Of a stretch of 64,000 nucleotides of DNA, positions 53,177 to 64,000 are shown piece by piece. Numbering within the stretch: the stretch's first letter is position 1; each line of letters opens with the position of its first letter. The stretch is from Trissonchulus latispiculum (Eukaryota; Nematoda; Enoplea; Enoplida; Ironidae). The notes beneath the pieces were generated by a model that saw only the letters and a program-made list of their open reading frames with translations, was not told the origin of the DNA and did not search any database. The translations under genes and the position numbers were made by a program. Location: contig JASAND010011059.1 in NCBI GenBank assembly GCA_030248195.1, forward strand, positions 1 to 64,000, in the 5' to 3' direction.

Positions 53177-54337
53177 AAAGAAAAATTTTAACTTTGGTGC
53201 AGTCCTCACCCTGTCAGAAAACTCTAGGCGCACCACTAAGTATAAAACGTAAAGCGATTGTGTGCGCACAATTATTAATAGATTTCTAGATGACGTGATG
53301 AAACTTGTTGGGAAACAGCTGGGAAAAGTCCAAAAATAAAACGACATCAGGAGAACTTAGAAGCTACAGCTTTCAATTTTTAAATTAAATTCTTTTGGAT
53401 TTGATTAGGATAAAATATTCCAACACGAAAAAACCAAAAGAAAGTTTCAGACGAAGGAATGCGTGACCGGTGACCCCAACAAGATTCAACCATAACCATT
53501 TAATGTCTAGTTTAGTGTAATACTACAAAGTAACAATTGTTTGCACTTTGCTATGCGAGAAGTTCTAACTTCTTACGAATGACAAAGCGTGAGATTGTTA
53601 TCAAATTCAACATATTCCATCTTGAAAAACAAAAAAGTTTTTAGCCTAAATCCAGGCATTTTTGATAACGTTTTGCGTTTCCAAGTACAAAATACGCCAA
53701 AACATTCCAATTTTTGGCTCACTTTTGCAAAAACAATCAGTCCCTACCAAAGCTTTTCAGTTGCTCACAGTTTTGGCAGCAGAAAATTCATTTTTCATAA
53801 ATCCAGTGAAAACTAGGGGCATCTAAATAAAATTTGGTGTACTAATTGGCAGACATAATGCCAACATGTATGTAAAATTTTGTATCAATAGCCTTTGCTT
53901 TGCGTTGGCGTTGGCTACCAACTTCGACAACATGGCGGGCACCTAATGGGCGAGAAATGTCCAAATTTCAACTTTTACAAATATTACAGTTAACATAACT
54001 CGGGTTCATGTTTATTTTTAAGTCGCAAATTCCGATAACAAGTAAAATGTTGCCTGGCGCAAATCGTGAAACTCAAAACACTGCGAGTACTAACTTTGCA
54101 CCTCCAACTAAATTCGTTTCGTGACAACAAAACATCTGGTGGTCAAAACCCCCTTTTTAAAATCCTGGATACGCCCCTGTAAAAGGGAGGAAAATAATTA
54201 TACCTTAGAGGGTACATATTATATATACGACACCGTTTGAAAAATAGGTGGGCGCAAAAATCGCCTTCGATAAAATTGGTTGGTTGGTTGGTTGGTCCAA
54301 ACATACAAACATCAGTTATCATCTCCTTACTGTTACC
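53177..54337. other. Intergenic AT-rich stretch, no gene recognised
   Basis: The plus-strand frame at 53589-53816 has no recognised domain. The TTGGTTGGTTGGTTGGT tract near 54279-54295 is a short (GGTT)n. Confidence 0.4.
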
Positions 54338-55442
54338 AAGAGTGCATAATTGCACTATTATTAAGAAGAAGAGTAAGCCACTAGAGGGCTTCTCTTCACT
54401 GCATTGCGTAACGGTGCTCCGACCACAATACGCGAATGTTCCCCCGTTTGGGGGGGGGGGGGTCGACCAAATCGACATAGCATACCCCCCTCCGTTTGGT
54501 GGGGGGGTATCGAAAAAGAGGTCCCCGTTTGGTGGCAGGGTATTTTTTAGGGATTTTTTTTCGGGGGGGGGGGGGCGGGCCCCCGGGGGGCCCCCCCCCG
54601 GGCCCGGGGGGGGAAGAAATTTTCGGGGGGGGGGAAGATTTTTTTGCAAAAATGAGCCAAAAATGGTATTTTTTGGCGTATTTCGCATGGTGAAACGCAA
54701 AAAGTTCTCAAAAATGCCAGGATTTAAGCTAAAAATAGCTATTTTTACGAAAAAATCTCCGGCAAAGCCGGAAAATTTTTGAAAATTGGCCTATTTTGGC
54801 AAAAATTTGGGCCTCCAAAAATCCCGGGGGGAAAGCAAAAATCCCGGGAGGGTCGATTTCGGGGGGGGGGGGAAGGCATTTTCGGGGGGGGGGGGAAGGT
54901 CAATTTCGGGGGAGGGCCCCCCCGCCCCCCCCCCTGTAAAAAATACCCTGTGGTGGGGGGGGTAGCCCACAGCCAATCAGATTGCAGAAACCCCCCTCCG
55001 TTTGGTGGGGGGGGGGGTAGAGCAGAGGATTACGGTAGTTTTTGTTCTATTCGAAAATGGGTCCCCGTTTGGGGAGGGGGGGTCGCTCAAGCAGGCTAAG
55101 TTTTGCTCAATCTGATTGGCTGTTGGCGACCCCCCCCCAAACGGGGACCACTTTTTGTGACCCCCCCCAAACGGGGACCCCTTTTGAATACCCCCCACCA
55201 CCACCAAACGGGGACCTCTTGTGTCGACCCCCCCCCCACACGGGGCCCCGTGTGCACAAGCCAGAATCAGCCTGCCTACCCCCCCACCAAAAGGGGAGGG
55301 GGTATGATTTGGCGACCCCCCCCCCCCCAAACGGGGGAACATTCGCGTATTGTGGTCGGAGCACCGTTACGCAATGCCGAGAAGAGGAGCCCTCTAGTGG
55401 CTTACTCTTCTTCTAATATATGGAAGAAAATCATGCACTCTT
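54338..55442. mobile_element. Long-TIR element with extreme G/C runs (Mutator-like size)
   Basis: Arms of about 120 bp: AAGAGTGCATAATTGCACTA, AGAAGAAGAGTAAGCCACTA and CAATACGCGAATGTTCCCCC at the left are inverted at the right. The centre has many AAACGGGGACC/GGTCCCCGTTT repeats and G runs up to 14. CCGGCAAAGCCGG is again present (about 54760). The flanks ACTGTTACC and GATGTTACC agree at seven of nine positions, suggesting a 9-bp duplication as in Mutator-like elements. Long open frames here are low-complexity artefacts. Confidence 0.6.
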
Positions 55443-55733
55443 GATGTTACCTTTCCTAATCCGCAAGGTGCTATACATAGTTCATACTATGATAGGCGTT
55501 CTTCGTACACTCATGCTACCAAGAGTACATAATATATAAGAGTGCGTCAGCAGGAAAGCTCTCTGTTATCTGAGTAGCTTTCGAGCTTTAACAAGTAAAG
55601 ATAGCGTTAAAATTTCTTTGAACATATACGGGGGGTCAGCCGTTAGAGCACAGAGCATGTATATATATACCTAACGCCTTCACGTTCACGCCTTCACGAA
55701 AGTTGCAGAAAGTTATCTGTAGTTTGTTATATG

Positions 55734-56300
55734 TCATATGCTGGACTTCCGCAGCACTCTACTGCAGCGCAACCAGACGCAGGCGTCACTGCCAAAGTAG
55801 TAGACTTATTCGGCATGATTTGTAATGCTATTCTGCACTTGTCTGCAGAATTTCAGACGATTGCAGCTTTTGTGTAGCTAGTTATATATAGGCCGTGCTG
55901 TACTTCCGCAGCACTCTACTGCAGTGCAACCAGACGCAAACGTCACTGCCAAGAAAGGAGACTTATACGGCATCATTTCAATGCTATTCTACACGTGTCT
56001 GCAGAATTTCAGACGATTGCAACTGTTGTGTAGCTAGTTATAGGCCGTGCTGTACTTCCGCAGCACTCTACTGCAGTGCAACCAGACGCAAACGCCACTG
56101 CCAAGAAAGAAGACTTATACGGCATCATTTCCAATGCTATTCTGCACATGTCTGCAGAATTTCAGACGATTGCAACTTTTGTGTAGCTAGTTATAGGCCG
56201 TGCTGTACTTCCGCAGCACTCTACTGCAGCGCAACTAGACGCAAACGTCACTGCCAAGAAAGGAGACTTACAAGACATCATTTCCAATGCTATTCTGCAC
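55734..56300. repeat. 152-bp satellite, four units
   Basis: Units start at about 55734, 55891, 56043 and 56196 with GGCCGTGCTGTACTTCCGC or a variant; spacings of the last three are 152 and 153. CTGCAGAATTTCAGACGATT is constant in the first three. A Cys-rich open frame over units 2-4 (55895-56335) follows from the near-multiple-of-three period. Confidence 0.85.
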
Positions 56301-56335
56301 GTTTTCGGATTTTGGCAAGAACTTTTTTATTTTAA

Positions 56336-57222
56336 AGGGTTAGGTCTAGGTGAGAGCTTTATATACCATCGTACGGCGTACTTTCTTTTAACTTTACCTT
56401 TCTTTTAAGGTGCTGGTTCGGGTTCGTGTGTTTTTGGGCTTTAAAAGCGCAATTGTCGTTGAAATTTGTTCAAATTGCTACAATTACATCATTTAGCCTA
56501 GAAAAGATTTTACAAAATGTCGCGGCAAGAAAATTTGAGTTTTGGAGAAATTTGGTTTAATCTGCCATAACTTACACTGTGGGTGGCCTACACGGGCGAA
56601 CTTATGATCACTCGAATCGTCTCATTGAGATCTACAACTTTGCGCTTGAGAGTATTCTTCGACTCCTTACGGTTTAAGAGATACCCGCGAAAATTTATTT
56701 TCGAGGTCCAAAACAGGCCATTTTTCGAAAAATCAAATACTGCAAGATTTCGATAGTTTCAATAGCGCTGGTCCGTCGATCAAGTATTGCCCATATTTGT
56801 AGTCCTAAAGCACGTGTCATGCCTAGCGGAGAGCCGTCTGCGGCATCTGTGCCTAGGCACAGCAACGAAAATGTGAAATTTTAAAAATCGCAACAAGATT
56901 GTTTTGAACACGGATTTCTCCCAACTCATGCAACCAATTAGAAAACGGCTTTAGTTAGACACACATTTTGGGGCAATTGCCGAGGGCTATTTTTCATGGC
57001 TTCACGCTTTGTCTTTCCATTCGAGAGAAATAAGCATCCAAACTTGAAAATTTTGACGAAAATCAGACAAAATGTACATTTTTATCAAAATCTTGAGCTT
57101 ACCTGATCACTAAAATATTTCAGAAAAATAGCCCTCGGAAGACGTTTCTTTTGAAGTCTGAATTGGTCGCTTTGCTTATTTCGAGAAATCCATGTTCAAA
57201 AATTGTTTTCTTGTTATCACAT
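56336..57222. other. Stretch without a gene; contains an inverted copy of intron sequence
   Basis: The segment near 57130-57175 (CCCTCGGAAGACGTTTCTTTTG) is the inverse of 11035-11085 in the TXNDC11-like intron. The GAGGGCTATTTTT phrase also occurs near 56980 in the other orientation, so this is probably part of another foldback family. Confidence 0.4.
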
Positions 57223-57230
57223 GTTCAGGT

Positions 57231-59300
57231 CAGAGATGAAACCGGGTCACTATTTACTGACCAGGCGACCCGGTCGACCCCTGACCCGGTATTTTTGAAA
57301 ATTCAGGTTTAAGCTTGGAAAAATTAAAAATCCTTATATATATTAGGGTGCTGTGGGTGTTTTTGATCTTTTTAGCATTTTTGGCGAAGAATTTAGGCAA
57401 AATTTTTGCTTTCCTTAAAGTAACTATGGAAAATAAATATTGTAAGTATTAAGGTGGTTTAAAACTGATTTGCATGGTTTCGCACTCGCGCTTATGAGTG
57501 AACTACATACGGAACTTGTTGAATCAGTTTGGAACAAAATATATATATATATAGTCAAGCGGGAAAAACCCACTTTTCAGATTTTTGGCCAGAACTTTTT
57601 ACTGATTTGTGATATTGAAATACTGACTAAACAGGCAGCTAGGCCTAGCCGTAAGCTTTCATATGAGCTATAGAACACCTCTCTAGGGTGCGCCGTTAGT
57701 GAGAAAAATTGTCCCAAACTGCCGGGAAAAAACCCAATGCGGGAAAAACCCATATGCGGGAAAAAACCCACCCCGAAAATTTTTTGGCAAGTTGCCAGGA
57801 GCATTTCTAACCGTTCCAAATGAAAGAGGGGTTGTTTTTAGTACAACTGCATCAAAATATATTAGTTTTTGTTGAAAAATAGGTCAGAGTGACTTTTGAC
57901 AATTTGGTATGTTTAACACATAATGCAAATTTTGGAAATTTTTTAAAATTGTTTATTTTCGACAGTTTAAGCATCCTATCGTGCAGAAAACGTGTTTTTC
58001 TTGTATTTAGAGCCAAACTAGACCCATTTTAAGGCAAAAATAAGTATTTTTGGCCAAAATTGAAATTTTGGCTTGATATGGCACCATGTCCGATTTTGAC
58101 CCCCTAGACCTCCCATAACAGAACGAACCCAGGTAATATCTATACCAATTTAATCTATAGGCTCTATTAAACAAATGTTTGACCTTTCCTGCTAATGCTT
58201 AGAAAAATTTTCAATTTTGAAAAGTGGGTTTTTTCCCGCATGTGGGTTTTTTCCCGCCAACTCCAGGTCACCCCCAGGTCGCACCAGAGGGGTTAGAGCA
58301 GTGTGGCATATATCATCATGAAGCGCAACAGATGCCCTACACATACATACAATCTGCTTTGGTCTAGGTCTTTCCAGTAGTTCAGGGTAGCCAGACAAAG
58401 TTTGTCAAATTTCGGCACTTGGACGGACAAAAATTTTCGAAAATTTCGAAGTCCCAAAACATTTGCTGGGAAGCAGCGGGAGCGACAATAATACACCCTC
58501 CTGGGTTATTTTGGATGCTCTTCAAGATAGGCTATTAAAATCCTAGATAGCTCATACCGGTAAGCCCACCACTAAGGGTGGGTTTTTTCCCGCATTGGCG
58601 AGTGGGTTTTTTCCCGCTTGACTATACTTTGACAAAGTTTAGCACATCATCTAATTCTAATTCAAACAATTTAATTCTAATTCAAACACGTTTGTATTTT
58701 ATTATTACAGTATTAAAATAGTCTATGTCGTTGCGTGGTTGAGGCTTTCACTCAGAGAAGATTATTCTTCCTTATGGCTAGGATTCAGAAATATATACTA
58801 GAAATAAAATCAAACCAAAATCCACTAGTCCCTAAATATAGTCGTAACAATTAGGAAAAATTCAAACCAAAACTCAAAGTGTGTGAAACTTTGCTGAGAT
58901 TTTCCTACTTACCAGAATTTGAAATCCACACAGTCTGACCCCCTCCCCCCTCCAAAAATGATAGCAGCGGTGCAGAATCACCTACATTCGATGGAGCACG
59001 AAAATTTTAGATTTTAAAATAGAGATGTTGGACTCTTAGGCCCATGTACTAATTTTCATTTTTCTAGTTAAAATGCTTCAAAACTATATAGATCTAAGTT
59101 TCACAGGGAAGTACAAATATTATGACGACACGACAGCGACAATTGATATTGATATTGACATATTGATTTGAAAAATATTCTTTAACAGCCGAAAATTTCC
59201 CTACCAAAACTACCGGGTCAAGACCGGGTCAGAGCTCCAGACCCGACGACCCGGTCAATATAGTGACCCGAACTGACCCGGTGACCCGATGTCATCTGTG
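57231..59300. mobile_element. 2.07-kb hAT-like element with 8-bp duplication GTTCAGGT
   Basis: GTTCAGGT lies at 57223-57230 and 59301-59308. The ends CAGAGATGAAACCGGGTCA and CACAGATGACATCGGGTCA (inverse of the right end) agree at about 15 of 19 bases. GACCCGG motifs cluster within 120 bp of each end. There is no transposase frame. A second element (57554-58622) is nested inside. Related GACCCGCG repeats occur near 27676. Confidence 0.75.
57554..58622. mobile_element. 1.07-kb TA-flanked element built on GCGGGAAAAAACCCAC repeats
   Basis: The inverted ends are GTCAAGCGGGAAAAACCCAC and GTGGGTTTTTTCCCGCTTGAC, flanked by TA on both sides (TATA on close reading). The same GCGGGAAAAA(A)CCCA motif is repeated about six times, near 57735, 57753, 58222, 58240 and 58577, in both orientations. 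It is noncoding. TA flanks suit Tc1/mariner-type transposition. Confidence 0.65.
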
Positions 59301-59379
59301 GTTCAGGTCAAAGAGCTGAAATGAGACAGGTATACCCTACTTACATGTAACAAGCACATTTTAAACTTTAATATATATG

Positions 59380-60191
59380 TCAAGTAATAAAAATGCTCCT
59401 CCGGAGCATGAAAAAGTAATATGGGTGGTGGTGAGGTTGTAAAATCTAGAGAGGACTAGTCTTAAAAATGCTTAATATGGGGGCTAGGTTCAAAAAAAGG
59501 AGAGGACTAGGTTGTGGGCGAATTAATATGGGCACAGCTTCGCCGAGCAACCCATATTCGTGGACTGAAAAAGTTATATACATATGTATATATATATATA
59601 TATACAAGTGTTCAGTTTTAGTTACGGTGCGTAAAAATAATAAGTATACAATTCTACGATAAACGAATTTTAGTGGAAATACAATTTCAACCGATAATTC
59701 TTAATATCTACTGTGCATTTTAACCATTTAGAGAAAAGTCTCATATTTCAATAATGTCTCAGGACTCTATCCGATCTACTATTTCTATTGAGACCGTTAG
59801 CGTTACAATCATAATATAGTTCCTTCTAGTTGCTTTACAATTAGCCCCAGCAATTATACCAGTTTACGTATATGAGCAAGCAACTTGCAGCGATTGTTTT
59901 GCTACTGCAGAATTGTTCATATTGACTAATGGCTTTGACGACAATTGACTAATGGCAATTGAATAATGGCTTTGTATATGACCATGTGACAGCGAAACGT
60001 GAAAGCCCGGCGAATATGGGTTGCTCGAAAACGGCTGTGCCATATTCATTCGCCCACAACCTGATCCTCTCCTTTTTTGAACCTAGCCCCATGTCCAGCA
60101 TTTTTTAAGACTAGTCCTCTACAGATTTTACAACCTCATCACCACTTGTATTGCTTGCCCCATGCTCCGGTAAGGCTGTTTTATTACTTGA
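59380..60191. mobile_element. 812-bp foldback element with TCAAGTAATAAAA ends
   Basis: The left arm (TCAAGTAATAAAA, CCGGAGCATG, GAGGTTGTAAAATCT, GAGGACTAGTCTT, AACCCATATTCG) is inverted at the right down to 60000. A short (TA)n lies near 59585-59605. No ORF is credible. Confidence 0.65.
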
Positions 60192-60387
60192 TATTCTGTC
60201 TGTTTTAAAGGATCCCTTTCCAGCAATGCGGCAATGGATGCAAGGAGCTTGTTCAATGCCGTAGATAGAGCAGAAAAGTGATTATATAAAAATAAGTGCC
60301 ACTGAATTGTCACCTCCGCCCCAAGCTTCGGCCGCTGCAACCTCTGTTTGTGGGTGGTATTAGGACGGGAAAAATTCGCCTCGCAGA

Positions 60388-61165
60388 CTTCGACAGTACG
60401 CCCATCGTGTTCAGCGACACGGATTTACTGTATGGGTACCGCAAAAGCCGAAACGCTGTTTTAGGGGGTTTGACCAGTGGTCACTGAGGCCCATAGGCCA
60501 CAGTGACCACTGGTCACTCCCATCGGTTTCGGCAATATGCCCATTGAAACGAGCGTAGTCGATTTACTATATATGCCCCCAACCAAAAAGCTGAAAAACG
60601 CTGTTTTAAGGGGTTTGACCAGTGGTCAGTGGGCCCCGTAGGCCGTAGTGACCACTGGTCACTTCCCTCGATTTCGGCAATATGCCCATTGAAACGAGCG
60701 TAGTCGATTTACTATATATGCCCCCAACCAAAACGCCGGAAAACGCTGTTTAAAGGGGTTTGACCACTGGGCAATAGGCCAAATAGACCGTAGTGACCAC
60801 TGGTCACTCCCATTGGTTTCGGCAATATGCCCACTAAAACGAGCGTAGTCGATTTACTATATATGCCCCCAACCAAAAAGCTGAAAAACGCTGTTTTAAG
60901 AGGTTTGACCAGTGGTCAGTGGGTCCCGTAGGCCGTAGTGACCACTGGCCACTTCCCTCGATTTCGGCAATATGCCCATTGAAACGAGCGTAGTCGATTT
61001 ACTATATATGCCCCCAACCAAAACGCCGGAAAACGCTGTTTATAGTAAGTTTTCCCAACTTTGACCCTGGGCGAGGAACCACGGGAGCCATGCTGACCAG
61101 TGGTCACTTCGGGCGGTATCGGCAGTATGCTCATCGTTTTCAGCGACCCCGATTTACTACATATA
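60388..61165. repeat. 145-bp satellite arranged as 290-bp dimers
   Basis: CGCTGTTT marks units at 60454, 60599, 60744, 60889 and 61034, exactly 145 apart. Units 2 and 4 begin AAAAAGCTGAAAAACGC and units 3 and 5 AAAACGCCGGAAAACGC, so the array is a two-monomer higher-order repeat. Most units carry the palindromes GACCAGTGGTCA and TGACCACTGGTCA. The edges are more diverged. Confidence 0.85.
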
Positions 61166-61226
61166 TACGGCGGTTTGATTAGATTATTGAATTTCTCGTG
61201 TCGAAATTACTCTGTATTCGAAATTT

Positions 61227-62018
61227 GTTTGGACCGAATTGAGTGATCTGAATTCTGATCTATGGTCGTATCGTATCCGGTTCGAAAAAAAACGGAAAAA
61301 ATGGTTTTCCGGTCGTGTGCTCGGGATTCCTGAAAAATGTCAGTTTTTTGCACATTGAATGTTAGGGAGGCTACTTTGATTATACCGGTGTCCAAGCAAT
61401 CGAATATCCGGTCCGTTCCATTTCCGGTTCTGATCTTTCAAATATCTGATTTCATGAGCTATTTTCTTAGTTTTCTGTTGGTCCGGAGTTCAAATTATTT
61501 CATTAAAATTTTATTTGGTCTATCCCTAACAAGTCTCGATTTGCTTCATATCTGCTGGAATCTTTGAATGATAGCGTTTTGAAATCGGTTCAAAAACAAG
61601 TTATCTTGCATGCGGAGCGTATAATATCAAAATCTCATGTCCGGCTTAACAGATTAGACAAAAAACAAAAATCAGCTATTTTTAAAACACTATCATTCTG
61701 AAATTACAGCAGATATGAAGCAAATTGAGGTTGAGGCTTGTTAGGTATAGAGTAAATAACATTTTAATGAAATAATTTTACTTCCGGACCAACCAGATGC
61801 TGAGATAGCCCATGAAATCTCAAATTTCAAAGCTCAAACCCAATGGACCGGATATTCGATTGCTTTGATACCGCTAAAATGAAAGTACCTCCAAAAGATT
61901 CATTGTGCCAAAAACAAACATTTTTATCTGCAGTTCCGAGCGCCAGGCCGAAAAAACCATTTTTTCCGGTTTCCTTCGAATCGGATGCCACCATAGATCA
62001 CATAATTTTGGTCCAAAC
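61227..62018. mobile_element. 792-bp foldback element with GTTTGGACC ends
   Basis: The left arm (61227-61570) and right arm (61680-62018) are inverted, with shared phrases GGAAAAAATGGTTTT, ATCGAATATCCGGTCC, AGATATGAAGCAAAT and AAGCAATCGAATATCCGG. The arms differ by many substitutions, so the insertion is old. There is no ORF. Confidence 0.6.
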
Positions 62019-62490
62019 CGGACGAAACCTTGTATACTGACTAATTTCGACAAGAGGGATTCAAAAATCTAATCAGCGAACCTGCAGGACCAACCCATCT
62101 TGCTGTACAGTTTTTGTAACCTAGACATCCGGTTAACGGAAATGGATTGGATATGACCCGATTTTCGGAAATGTTTCGAGCCAAGGACCAACCTACTAGG
62201 GTGTGGATTAATTAGCACTTCCTTCCGAAGTGAAGTGTTTTTACCGATTTAGTATCCTGTAACCGGATATAGACACGATATTACGGGCTTAGCGGATTCT
62301 CCTCCCCCTGACGATTGTAAAAATATATACTTTATATAGGCTACCTTCAAATGTTAACTCAGGACAGGCGCTAACAGTTGGGTTCCAAGATCTTTTGGTC
62401 AGACTATCCTTTTGAACGAAAAATGTAGCGTGAGAAGAATTTTTTGAACGTATTGTTTATCTTTGCAGTCTTGTACTTTTGTTGTTTCAG
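62019..62490. other. Sequence upstream of the cathepsin D exons, nothing recognised
   Basis: Unique-looking AT-rich DNA, presumed intron. No exon with the expected DTGSSNLW motif was seen here or within the preceding repeats. Confidence 0.35.
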
Positions 62491-63969
62491 TGCTTCATAA
62501 TAAATATGATAGTAGCAAGTCGAGCACTTATGAGGAGGACGGCAGAACTTTCAGTATTCAGTATGGTACTGGTTCCATGAAAGGATTCGTTTCAAAGGAC
62601 ACTGTTTGCGTATGTTGTTCAACACACTGAAAGCTGTTGCTCAGCTCACAATAACATCTATAAGTGTTTATTAAGGACACCTCACTCCAGTGTGGTGACC
62701 CAGTTAGGTGCCCCCTTTCTTTTCTTGAAAGCAACTACTTTAAGGTGATTCTGAGTTACCGCTCATGCAGCTTACCAATTGTCAAAGCTGTGGTAGCACG
62801 CATCTCCGAAAAGACGGCTGCCCCTTGGGCTATCTCGGATAAATGCGGAGCTGAAGGATAAGTGCCACGGCACTCGCTGAGACTGACTAAAAATAAGAGA
62901 CGTGCTAGAATTTTTAATTCCACACTTAATAGTAAGAAACCACTGCGTTAGGTGAGGTTCGTCTATAAGTGTTCACCTAGTTATAGCGAGGGTAAGATAA
63001 GCATGGAGTATCTAAAGCATACGATATAATTTGTTTTACATGAGATGGTAGCCATGTTCATTATCATCCCTTTATGTTTCAGTGAAGCTCTTCGTACATT
63101 TCAGATAGCCGGTTTGTGCGCTCGTCATCAGGAATTCGCCGAAGCAACCAGCGAACCTGGTTTGACTTTTATTGCCGCCAAGTTCGACGGAATCCTCGGA
63201 ATGGGATATCCTCAAATATCCGTGGACCATCTCACTCCAGTCTTTTATAATCTGATTCAGCAGCATGTCGTAGCACAGCCAGTATTCGCTTTTTGGCTGG
63301 ACAGGTGTGATTCTGAACTAAACTATTTATTGAGATTAACCTAATTACTCATTACCTTGGAATTAAAAATGCAAATACATGCTGAAAAAATTGTTAAATG
63401 TGACAATTCATGAGTATACATTCGACAGGGTTTAGATATGTCAGCGTTCAAAAACTATGCATCACAAATTTGTCATCTCGAGGCATGGTTCTACCGCCGT
63501 TCAGACGCTATTCATTGCGATCTTGGATTGACCCTAAAGTCTAAAGTCTTATACAGTACTCTAGTTCAACCACCAATTTAATTAAATGGCCCACTAGATT
63601 ACGAACAGAAATCTATTAAATGACATAAACTATTTCAGAGCTTCCCATTTCTGTCAGAAATCGTTATCAGGATAAATTGTATGCTCTTTATTATACTTCA
63701 GAAATCCGGATGACGAAACTGGAGGCGAGCTTAGTCTTGGTGGTATCGATTCTGCCCGCTATACTGGTGACATTACCTATGTTCCAATTACAAAGGAAGG
63801 CTATTGGCAGTTTAAGATGGATGGGATAAGTATCAACAGTCAGGCCACAGCTTGCACTGGAGGCTGTCAGAGCCATTGCTGATACTGGAACCTCTCTGAT
63901 TGCTGGGCCAAAGAGGATGTAACCAAAATCCAGCAAGCCATCGGAGCTAAACCATTGGCCATGGGAGAG
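62491..63969 (+). CDS. Cathepsin D-like aspartic protease, three internal exons
   Basis: Exons 62491-62609, 63105-63304 and 63702-63969 join in phase. They read LHNKYDSSKSSTYEEDGRTF and IQYGTGSMKGFVSKDTVC (flap region), then EFAEATSEPGLTFIAAKFDG with ILGMGYPQISVDHLTPVFYN, then GGELSLGGIDSARYTGDITY and GYWQFKMDGI. These are core cathepsin D blocks; the enzyme degrades proteins in lysosomes. The exon with the first DTGS lies upstream and was not found; the C-terminus is beyond the window. In exon 3 one extra base near 63871 and one missing base near 63911 shift the frame around the second active site (GATACTGGA, 63881-63889). As written, the main frame has a TGA there. Both changes together leave the ends in frame. 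Either an assembly error or a pseudogene. Confidence 0.82.
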
Positions 63970-64000
63970 GTAAAATACATTGTTATTACTACAATACAGT

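Noticed and set aside
54237..55444. Several long Gly/Pro-rich open frames on both strands
   Set aside because: They translate G and C runs and inverted arms of one noncoding element; no domain and no codon bias.
55895..56335. 146-aa Cys-rich protein
   Set aside because: It covers three satellite units and exists because the unit is near a multiple of three; kept only as a repeat.
62491..63969. Gene symbol CTSD
   Set aside because: The active-site exon and both termini are missing and the frame is disturbed, so only the family was named.

Overview
This is a piece of a metazoan nuclear genome. It has spliceosomal genes with GT-AG introns, AATAAA poly(A) signals, animal-type gene families (a TXNDC11-like thioredoxin protein, a Tribbles-like pseudokinase, cathepsin D, a coiled-coil protein) and a very heavy load of LINE, hAT-like, MITE/foldback, SINE and satellite DNA. 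No bacterial operon organisation is visible. One 33-nt intron (10778-10810) recalls the micro-introns of some flatworms, but I cannot name the species.

Layout. 1-1883: a frame-broken DEDDy 3'-5' exonuclease followed on the same strand by an ORF with a dsRBD-like segment and a clear NADAR (YbiA-type ADP-ribosyl-guanine glycohydrolase) domain. 1948-3879: a Ser-rich N-terminus spliced through a 66-nt intron to a Tribbles-like pseudokinase. 4785-5723: two small GC-rich minus-strand ORFs of unknown function with similar layouts. 7600-8110: a GC-box/TATA promoter-like segment, a short AT-hook ORF and a 35-bp direct repeat. 8444-24828: at least ten phase-compatible exons of a TXNDC11-like gene (the start is not found), with introns full of G-run MITEs and one SINE. 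25-33 kb: foldback elements, (TA)n tracts and a Gypsy integrase remnant split by a hAT-like element with a perfect 8-bp target duplication. 33077-42798 (minus): the last four exons of a coiled-coil gene with an 8.6-kb intron. 43150-43919: a 770-bp MITE flanked by CAG. 44921-53164: a LINE with 2A-like, PHD-like, endonuclease, RT and RNase H regions, into whose tail a second LINE of similar type (48497-52969) inserted with a 12-bp target duplication; the first LINE also carries a MITE in its RNase H active-site codons. 54-62 kb: a long-TIR element, a 152-bp satellite, a hAT-like element holding a second TIR element, two foldbacks and a 145-bp satellite in dimeric form. 62491-63969: three cathepsin D exons, the last with two compensating frameshifts around the catalytic DTG.

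How the parts relate. The host genes are independent housekeeping or signalling genes: an ER thioredoxin-like protein, a signalling pseudokinase, a lysosomal protease and a coiled-coil structural protein. They are stretched by transposons in their introns. The nested insertions give a relative order: Gypsy before hAT; LINE 1 before LINE 2 and before its MITE; the large hAT-like element before its internal TA-flanked element. The exonuclease plus dsRBD-like plus NADAR combination is the least ordinary gene content and the best candidate for an undescribed system. Exon limits and element ends were read by eye; no alignment or database search was run.
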